A stretch of DNA of 18,671 nucleotides from JAICKM01 sp035693165 (GTDB lineage: Bacteria; Chloroflexota; Chloroflexia; QHBQ01; JAICKM01), in contig DASSGZ010000718.1 in NCBI GenBank assembly GCA_035693165.1, forward strand, positions 1 to 18,671, given 5' to 3'. This document shows, in pieces, positions 14,431 through 18,671 of the stretch. Every line of letters begins with the position of its first letter. Position 1 is the first letter of the stretch. The notes beneath the pieces were generated by a model. It did no database searches and had not been told where the DNA came from. It saw only the letters and a program-made list of their open reading frames with translations. Position numbers and translations under genes: made by a program.

Positions 14431-15408
14431 CTAGCGCATCTCACGCCCGGTCAGGCTAAGAAAGACATCTTCGAGGTCGGGTTGCTTGATGCTGAGGTCG
14501 GTCAACACCTGCTGGTGCTCCACGGCCAGCTTTTGCAGGCCGAGCACGGTTTCGTGCGAGTTGTTGGTCTGGACCGTCATCCGCTCGCCGTCCGCACGGA
14601 CGGCGGTGACCCCCGGCAGGGCCCGCACGGCGTCCTCCGGCAGCCGGATGGTCGCGGTAATCTGGCTGTCGGCGTGGAGGCTGTTGATCAGCGCGCCGGG
14701 GGTATCGAGGGCGATTAACTGGCCGTGGTCGATGATGCCGATGCGATGGCAGAGTTCCTGCGCCTCTTCCATATAGTGGGTGGTCAGCAGAATGGTGCGG
14801 CCTTCGGCGCGAATTTGCCGGATCACATCCCAGACATTGCGGCGCGTCTGCGGGTCCAGCCCGGTCGTCGGCTCATCCAGGATGACGATCTGTGGATCGT
14901 TGCAGATCGCCAGCGCCAGCGCGATGCGCTGCTGCTGCCCGCCGCTCAACTGCTGGGCCTCGGCCTCGGCTTTCTCCTCCAGCCCGAAGCGCCGCAACAG
15001 GTCCAGGACCTGGGACTTGGTCATGAAGACTTCGTACAGCCCGGCGTAGAGCCGCACCAGTTCCCAGAGCTTAAGATTGTCGAAAAAGGCGTTGGACTGC
15101 AGGCTGATGCCCAGGTAGCTCTGGATGCGATCGGGATTGGGCCACACGTCCTCGCCCAGCACGCGCACCGTGCCCGCCTGGGGGCGCACGAGGCCCTCGA
15201 TGGCCGACAGCGTGGAAGTCTTACCCGCGCCGTTGGGGCCGAGCAAGCCGAAGATCTCGCCCTGGCGCACCTGCAGCGAGACCTCACGCACGGCTTGCAC
15301 CGGCCCATAGGAGACCTGCAGCCCGGCAACCTCAATCGCCGGTTGTCCGGAGGCGACAAGCGGGGCGACCGGGCCGGCACCCGGTTCGCGGCTAATCGTG
15401 TTCACCAT
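14431..15408 (-). CDS. ABC transporter ATP-binding protein (DrrA/NatA type)
   Basis: This 325-residue ATPase has all motor motifs: Walker A GPNGAGKT (57-64), Q-loop around SLQSN (102-106), signature LSGGQ (154-158), Walker B VILDEP (175-180), D-loop GLDP (183-186) and switch His211. After the core, about 80 residues (240-325) form the C-terminal extension common in DrrA-like exporters. It pairs with the permease 30 nt downstream. The ribosome site AAAGGA is 9 nt before ATG 15408. Its upstream region is about 750 nt without a clear gene and holds two candidate promoters. Peptide export or immunity is inferred from its nearness to the cluster. No other immunity gene is seen in the window. Confidence 0.93.
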   Translation of the reverse strand: MVNTISREPGAGPVAPLVASGQPAIEVAGLQVSYGPVQAVREVSLQVRQGEIFGLLGPNGAGKTSTLSAIEGLVRPQAGTVRVLGEDVWPNPDRIQSYLGISLQSNAFFDNLKLWELVRLYAGLYEVFMTKSQVLDLLRRFGLEEKAEAEAQQLSGGQQQRIALALAICNDPQIVILDEPTTGLDPQTRRNVWDVIRQIRAEGRTILLTTHYMEEAQELCHRIGIIDHGQLIALDTPGALINSLHADSQITATIRLPEDAVRALPGVTAVRADGERMTVQTNNSHETVLGLQKLAVEHQQVLTDLSIKQPDLEDVFLSLTGREMR

Positions 15409-15551
15409 GCTCGACGATCCTTTCGTTCTTCGTGCTGATCGGCCGCAGGGAGCGCCACGGTATGGCGTGAATGGCGGTTACGCCGCGAAGGGCGCACCCG
15501 CCCTCGATTGCGTTTGCTCAGGGCCTGCTATAACGGGTATCGTGTCGCGAC

Positions 15552-15580
15552 ATTCTGTGTAGTGGTAATATCCCATGCAA
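15552..15580 (-). promoter_or_regulatory. candidate proximal promoter of the ABC transporter genes
   Basis: Minus-strand TTGCAT (15580-15575), 17-nt spacer, CAGAAT (15557-15552). The match to consensus is moderate. Start near 15545 gives a leader of about 137 nt. Confidence 0.4.
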
Positions 15581-15769
15581 CCGCGCTACCGGCTACCGGC
15601 GATAGGTGCCGCTGTATTCGCGTCCGCGTCCACTACAGGAGAGGATGAGTATGCGTTAGTCGAGTGTTTCCGGATAGCTGGACAGGAGGCTGTGGGAGCA
15701 TATGGGGCAGTCGCATAGCTCGCACCGACCTGCCGTGTCGTGTAGCAAAGCTCATCCGAATCCTGGTCG

Positions 15770-15796
15770 CTTGTATATGCAAGTCGTACCGTACGA
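15770..15796. promoter_or_regulatory. two adjoining dyads, possible operators
   Basis: CTTGTATATGCAAG (15770-15783) is a near-palindrome with one mismatched pair, and TCGTACCGTACGA (15784-15796) is a perfect 6-1-6 dyad directly next to it. They lie about 375 bp upstream of the ABC ATPase start, downstream of the distal promoter candidate. No known regulator is recognised. Confidence 0.3.
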
Positions 15797-15908
15797 GGGG
15801 TATGATGCGAGGCTGTCGCCCTTCCGATCAGGATCGGGACAAGGTGGCCTCCTATGTCCATCCGGCGATCGGAAAGCCGCCGGCCTCCGTTGCCGACGAG
15901 TCGTGCTC

Positions 15909-15937
15909 AGAGTATCACTAATTGGCTCAGGTGTCAA
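15909..15937 (-). promoter_or_regulatory. candidate distal promoter facing the ABC genes
   Basis: Minus-strand TTGACA (15937-15932), 17-nt spacer, TACTCT (15914-15909). The -35 is perfect and the -10 moderate. A transcript from near 15902 would carry about 490 nt before the ABC ATPase ATG. Confidence 0.5.
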
Positions 15938-16164
15938 GCCCATTGTTGGTCAGGCGTGGGCCTCCGCGCTGGTGCGCCCCAGGGTCGCGGACCTGTTATC
16001 GGGGGTGGGCGTTGCGCGGGTCGCAACGCGCGGCGGGGGCGGCGATCCCGGCCGCCGTGGAGGCGCGGGCCGGCGAGGCGTTCTGCGGCTTGTACCTTTA
16101 AGCAGGCGAGATTTCCCACCTGTGCCGCTTGACTACTGTTGAAAGTCGGGCGCCACTTAACTAA

Positions 16165-16196
16165 AAGAGCCCGGATGCGCGCGCATCCAGGCTCTT
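16165..16196 (-). terminator. intrinsic terminator of the tRNA-Pro unit
   Basis: AAGAGCC (16165-16171) and GGCTCTT (16190-16196), one mismatch, then GGATGCGC/GCGCATCC (16173-16188) form a long hairpin. On the minus strand it is followed by UUUUAGUU. It lies 24 nt after the tRNA 3' end. Confidence 0.8.
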
Positions 16197-16220
16197 ATCA
16201 CGCCTTTGGTTCGGCTTATC

Positions 16221-16297
<77 letters not shown>

Positions 16298-16303
16298 TGG
16301 ACT

Positions 16304-16330
16304 GCGCCGCCGGAATCACACCGGCGGCGC
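16304..16330 (-). other. perfect hairpin in the tRNA-Pro 5' leader
   Basis: GCGCCGCCGG (16304-16313) pairs perfectly with 16321-16330 around a 7-nt loop. It would fold almost at the 5' end of the primary transcript and ends 7 nt before the mature tRNA. It may protect the precursor or position RNase P. Confidence 0.5.
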
Positions 16331-16335
16331 GGTTT

Positions 16336-16364
16336 ATTATAGCAGATCGGCCCGGTTTATGCAA
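16336..16364 (-). promoter_or_regulatory. promoter of tRNA-Pro
   Basis: Minus-strand TTGCAT (16364-16359), 17-nt spacer, TATAAT (16341-16336). A GGCCCGG/CCGGGCC inverted repeat (16349-16355, 16370-16376) just after the rplL stop overlaps the spacer, so the end of the rplL message and the tRNA promoter share sequence. Confidence 0.8.
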
Positions 16365-16378
16365 CCCGGCCGGGCCAC

Positions 16379-16783
16379 TTACTTGACGTCGGCCTTGGCG
16401 CCGGCATCTTCCAGCTTCGCCTTGGCGGCCTGGGCCTGCTCCTTGTTTACGCCTTCGAGGACGTTCTTCGGGGCGGCCTCGACCAGATCCTTGGCTTCCT
16501 TGAGGCCCAGGTTGGTCAGTTCGCGCACGGCCTTGATGACGCCGATCTTGTTCGCGCCGAAGTCGGTCAGCACGACGTTGAACTCGGTCTGCTCCTCAAC
16601 CTCGGGAGCCGCCGCGGCACCGTCACCACCAACCGCCGGAGCCCCGGCGACCGGCATCGCGCCGGCAGCGAACACCGGCGCGGCGGACACGCCCCAGCGC
16701 TCCTGCATCTCCTTGACCAGCGCCACCAGTTCGAGCACGGGAAGCTGCTCGATGCTCTCCAGAATCTCCTGACGATTAGCCAT
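16379..16783 (-). CDS. rplL: 50S ribosomal protein L7/L12
   Basis: This 134-residue protein is the ribosomal stalk protein that binds translation GTPases. The N-terminal dimerisation helices (about 4-33, ILESIEQLPVLELVALVKEM), an Ala/Pro/Gly hinge (36-62), and the C-terminal factor-binding domain (67-134), with GANKIGVIKAVRELTNLGLKE and the lysine-rich KEAKDLVEAAPK segment, are all in place. Length is at the high end of the usual 120-135, mainly from the hinge. AAGGAG lies 10 nt upstream of the ATG. It follows rplJ by 117 nt with a terminator-like hairpin between them, which may help set the higher L12 output needed for its several copies per ribosome. Confidence 0.97.
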   Translation of the reverse strand: MANRQEILESIEQLPVLELVALVKEMQERWGVSAAPVFAAGAMPVAGAPAVGGDGAAAAPEVEEQTEFNVVLTDFGANKIGVIKAVRELTNLGLKEAKDLVEAAPKNVLEGVNKEQAQAAKAKLEDAGAKADVK

Positions 16784-16870
16784 TGTATGTTTGCTCCTTA
16801 TGCTTGTTCTAGAAACGACCCACCTATTCGGCGGTACAACATGCGACTGCTCAGGCAGCCGGCTCGGTAC

Positions 16871-16901
16871 AATAAAAAGAAAAAGCGGCGCGGTGGCGCG
16901 C
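16871..16901 (-). terminator. terminator-like hairpin between rplJ and rplL
   Basis: On the minus strand GCGCG-CCAC-CGCGC (16901-16888... stem arms 16888-16892 and 16897-16901) is followed by CGCUUUUUCUUUUUAUU. The base of the stem touches the rplJ stop codon. The stem is short but all G-C and the U-tract is long, so partial termination is plausible, although rplL must then be read through or have its own promoter. Confidence 0.5.
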
Positions 16902-17458
16902 TAGGCGGTCGCGGCTTCGGCGGGCGCCTCGGCGGACGCCCCCTCCCCACCCTGCTTGTCGGCATAGGCTTGCAGCGCGTAGACGACCTGGCTGAGCAAC
17001 TGGTTCAGGCTGCCGACCAGGTTGTTGAGCGGCCCCTGCACGCTGCCGGCGATCTGCCCGTAAAGCTGCGGGCGCGTCGGCACGTTCGCCAGGTCGGCCA
17101 CCTTGTCGGCGGGCACCAGGCTTGGGCCAAAGAGCGCGCCGCGAATGGTCAGGATACGCGAGGTGCGCGCGAAGTCGTTGAGCGCCTTGATCGTGCCGGC
17201 GATGTCGTCCTTCACAAAGGCGACGGCGCTCGGCCCGGCCAGCAACTCGGTGAACTGCGGCACATTGGCGTCGTTAGCGGCGCGGGTGAGCAGCGTGTTC
17301 TTGGTCACGTGCAGTTCGGCCTTGCCCCGCAGATTGCGGCGCAACTGGCTCAGCGCAGCCACGCTCAGACCCCGATAATCGGTGACCACGGCAAGCTGGC
17401 TGTCACGCAAGAGCGTGGTCAACTCGCTGATTGTCTCGGCTTTTGCGGCTGTTGGCAT
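16901..17458 (-). CDS. rplJ: 50S ribosomal protein L10
   Basis: This 185-residue protein anchors L7/L12 dimers to the ribosome. The N-terminal rRNA-binding domain is recognisable from AKAETISELTTLLRDSQLAVVTDYRGLSV, with VTKNTLLTRAA and LLAGPSAVAFVKDD further on, all hallmark L10 segments. The C-terminal helix (about 145-170, LNNLVGSLNQLLSQVVYALQAYADK) is where L12 dimers bind, and the tail is Ala/Glu-rich. L10 usually represses its own operon by binding the mRNA leader, and the leader here is long and structured (17459-17763). GGGGAGG lies about 12 nt upstream of the ATG. Transcription starts from the consensus promoter at 17770-17798. Confidence 0.97.
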   Translation of the reverse strand: MPTAAKAETISELTTLLRDSQLAVVTDYRGLSVAALSQLRRNLRGKAELHVTKNTLLTRAANDANVPQFTELLAGPSAVAFVKDDIAGTIKALNDFARTSRILTIRGALFGPSLVPADKVADLANVPTRPQLYGQIAGSVQGPLNNLVGSLNQLLSQVVYALQAYADKQGGEGASAEAPAEAATA

Positions 17459-17763
17459 GGTTCGTATTCACCTCCCCTCATCATATGCGTGGGGCGCACC
17501 CGGCGCGCCCGGCCCAGCCCCACGGGTCACAACACGGGCAACAAAAAACCCTGGCCGAACGGGGCACAGGGTTCCAACACGCGCGCCGGTCCAGGGGGGA
17601 TGGCGTCGGGTCCCTATCTGCTGGCAGTCGATAGGGCGAACACCATCGTGGCCTGATGGGTCACGTGGAAAAAGTGCCTCGGCGGGCTGGTGGTTTAAGC
17701 GCTTGCGCGCGCCGGCTGTCTGGGGCTATAGGATTCTCTAAGTGCAGGCCACACTGCGTGGCC
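17459..17763 (-). promoter_or_regulatory. rplJ leader region, probable L10 autoregulatory leader
   Basis: The predicted 5' untranslated region of about 305 nt contains a perfect CCCTATC/GATAGGG hairpin (17612-17618 with 17630-17636) followed by an intrinsic terminator. This layout fits the known L10 leader mechanism, in which L10-L12 binding controls the stalk operon. I did not match it to the full consensus structure. Confidence 0.6.
17541..17573 (-). terminator. intrinsic terminator (attenuator) upstream of rplJ
   Basis: AACCCTG (17567-17573 on the minus strand) pairs with CAGGGTT (17547-17553), extended by a GCC/GGC pair. It is followed by UUUUUUGUU. It lies about 85 nt before the rplJ start and inside its leader, so it should act as a conditional attenuator. 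Confidence 0.8.
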
Positions 17764-17769
17764 GACAGT

Positions 17770-17798
17770 ATTGTACCAGAACGCCCCGGCCCTGTCAA
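17770..17798 (-). promoter_or_regulatory. promoter of rplJ-rplL
   Basis: Minus-strand TTGACA (17798-17793), 17-nt spacer, TACAAT (17775-17770). All -35 and five -10 bases match consensus. Start near 17763. Confidence 0.85.
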
Positions 17799-17835
17799 GG
17801 ACGATGCGCCCGGCAAGATTCTTGCTCAGCGGATG

Positions 17836-17869
17836 GCGACAGGCCCAGCGGGCCGCGCGGGCCTGTCGC
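17836..17869. other. 11-bp perfect inverted repeat between divergent units
   Basis: GCGACAGGCCC (17836-17846) pairs with GGGCCTGTCGC (17859-17869) around a 12-nt loop. It lies between the rplJ promoter and the thioredoxin-reductase-like gene, and would be in the leader of the latter if transcription starts upstream of it. No U-tract follows on either side. Confidence 0.45.
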
Positions 17870-17905
17870 ACGCCAATCGCTACAGAATCGGGAGACCTCA
17901 GCATC

Positions 17906-18671
17906 ATGTCCACGTCTACCAACCCACCGGAGGATGTCGGCCACGCGCCGCCCGCATCCGCGGAGAATGTGCCCCCCGGCACCGCCGATCCGCTGCCGCC
18001 CCACCTGGGCACGCGCGAGCAGCCGGTCGATTGCGCCATCATCGGCGGCGGTCCGGCGGGGCTGTCCGCCGCCGTGTACCTGGGCCGGTTGCGGCGCTCC
18101 ACGCTGGTCATCGACGACCGGGGCGGGCGCTCGCTCTGGTCGCAGGTCAACCGCAACTACCTCGGCTTCCCCGATGGCGTGGAGGCCGCCGAGTTGCGCC
18201 ACCTGGGCCGCGAGCAAGCCGCCCGCTACGGCACCGTGTTCTACAACGGGCGCGTGGATGGGCTGGCGCAAGAAGATAGCCTGTTCCGCGTCAGCATCCG
18301 GCGCAGCCCGCCGCCCCGCGCCGGCGACCCGGAGAACATCGCCGAGGACGCCGAACAGGGCGAGGCCCTGGGCGAGCGCCAGGTCGAGCACCACCGCGAC
18401 CTCTACGCCCTGACCGTCATCTTCGCCACCGGCGTGGTGGACGAGTTCCCCGACTTCCTGGGCCGCGATGAGTGTGTGGGCCGCACACTCTTCTGGTGCA
18501 TTATCTGCGACGGCTACGAGGCCATCGACAAGCGCGTCGTCGTGCTCGGGCACGACGAGGAAGCCGTATCGACGGCCTTGCAGTTGCGCCAGTTCAGCAA
18601 CACGATCACGCTGGTGGCCGGGCAAGCCGGCTTTGACGTGCCCGCCTGGCGGCTCAAGGATCTAACGGCGG
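17906..18671 (+). CDS. thioredoxin-reductase-like FAD/NAD(P) oxidoreductase (3' end outside window)
   Basis: The frame from ATG 17906 stays open to the window end (255 residues seen). After an extra Pro-rich N-terminal stretch (1-40) comes the FAD motif AIIGGGPAGLSAA (44-56), then residues NYLGFPDGVEAAEL (84-97), an acidic insertion (about 134-165), ATGVVDEFP (174-182), and W197-C-I-I-C201-DGYE, the redox CxxC of thioredoxin reductase. The NADPH motif is altered: VVLGHDEEAVSTAL rather than GxGxxA. It could reduce a thioredoxin or, given the changes, belong to the ferredoxin/other flavin-reductase relatives. GGAG lies 11 nt upstream. It is divergent from rplJ. Reading is mine from the codons; I judge it solid. 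Confidence 0.88.
   Translation, partial: MSTSTNPPEDVGHAPPASAENVPPGTADPLPPHLGTREQPVDCAIIGGGPAGLSAAVYLGRLRRSTLVIDDRGGRSLWSQVNRNYLGFPDGVEAAELRHLGREQAARYGTVFYNGRVDGLAQEDSLFRVSIRRSPPPRAGDPENIAEDAEQGEALGERQVEHHRDLYALTVIFATGVVDEFPDFLGRDECVGRTLFWCIICDGYEAIDKRVVVLGHDEEAVSTALQLRQFSNTITLVAGQAGFDVPAWRLKDLTA

Larger units (their letters stand above)
15409..16164. other. long region without a convincing gene
   Basis: Between the ABC ATPase start and the tRNA terminator I see no gene I can support. Short open frames on both strands (for example 15861-15586 minus, 91 residues) have poor ribosome sites and codon use unlike the neighbours. The section 15580-15930 is lower in GC than its surroundings; 16000-16090 is very GC-rich and can fold (GCGTTGCG 16009-16016 with 16022-16029; GGCGGC 16038-16043 with 16051-16056). 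It holds two promoter candidates facing the ABC genes and two adjoining dyads (15770-15796). It may be a long leader, an undescribed small RNA, or decayed sequence. Confidence 0.5.

Noticed and set aside
15586..15861. Minus-strand open frame of 91 residues downstream of a TTGACA promoter candidate
   Set aside because: No ribosome site before the ATG, third-position base use unlike the neighbouring genes, and a Ser/Thr/Ala composition with no recognisable motif. It may still be expressed, but I cannot support it.

Overview
This is a GC-rich bacterial window. Nearly everything from position 1 to about 15.4 kb looks like one previously unassigned RiPP (ribosomally made, modified peptide) locus of the TOMM/LAP type, that is thiazole/oxazole-modified peptides related to streptolysin S. 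The last 2.5 kb is housekeeping: a tRNA-Pro, the ribosomal stalk genes rplL and rplJ, and a divergent thioredoxin-reductase-like gene. The overall protein flavour, the GC content and the mix of genes would suit a Chloroflexota member. That is an impression only, because nothing here was compared with a database.

Layout, right to left along the minus strand, which carries most genes. A vegetative promoter at 7648-7676 starts a transcript with a leader of about 185 nt and then a 122-residue precursor peptide (7454-7086). The precursor ends in a core that is almost all cysteine: four Cys, Pro, Cys, Thr, three Cys. Two hairpins follow directly, the first a near-ideal intrinsic terminator. Beyond them lie the synthetase genes: an E1-like docking protein with two CxxC pairs (6851-5760), a YcaO cyclodehydratase with the Pro-rich C-terminus of TOMM enzymes (5757-4426), a SagB-type FMN azoline oxidase (4410-3589), a 783-residue TPR protein with a winged-helix-like tail (3585-1234), a Rieske non-haem iron oxygenase (1268-360) and the start of an alpha/beta hydrolase (363-1, cut by the window edge). 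Gene gaps are 2, 15 and 3 nt, then overlaps of 35 and 4 nt, so this is one operon.

Upstream of the precursor are probable accessory genes, most with their own promoters: a flavin amine oxidase (9102-7867, minus), a divergent cytochrome P450 (9262-10455, plus), a Crp/Fnr-family regulator (11159-10467), a subtilisin-family protease without a signal peptide (12068-11223), a protein-isoaspartate-methyltransferase-like enzyme (13297-12236), and an ABC-2 exporter pair (ATPase 15408-14431, permease 14400-13582).

Proposed logic. The YcaO and E1-like proteins cyclise Cys/Thr in the core, the SagB-like enzyme oxidises azolines to azoles, and the Rieske oxygenase, P450, amine oxidase and methyltransferase could decorate the product. 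The cytosolic S8 protease could remove the leader, the ABC pair could export the product, and the Crp-like protein could control expression. The core synthetase assignment is strong. Membership of the flanking tailoring genes is inferred from position.

From 15409 to 16164 no convincing gene is seen. It holds candidate promoters facing the ABC genes and several dyad symmetries. The housekeeping end carries a consensus promoter, a long leader with an intrinsic terminator before rplJ, a terminator-like hairpin between rplJ and rplL, and a clean tRNA-Pro(GGG) unit.
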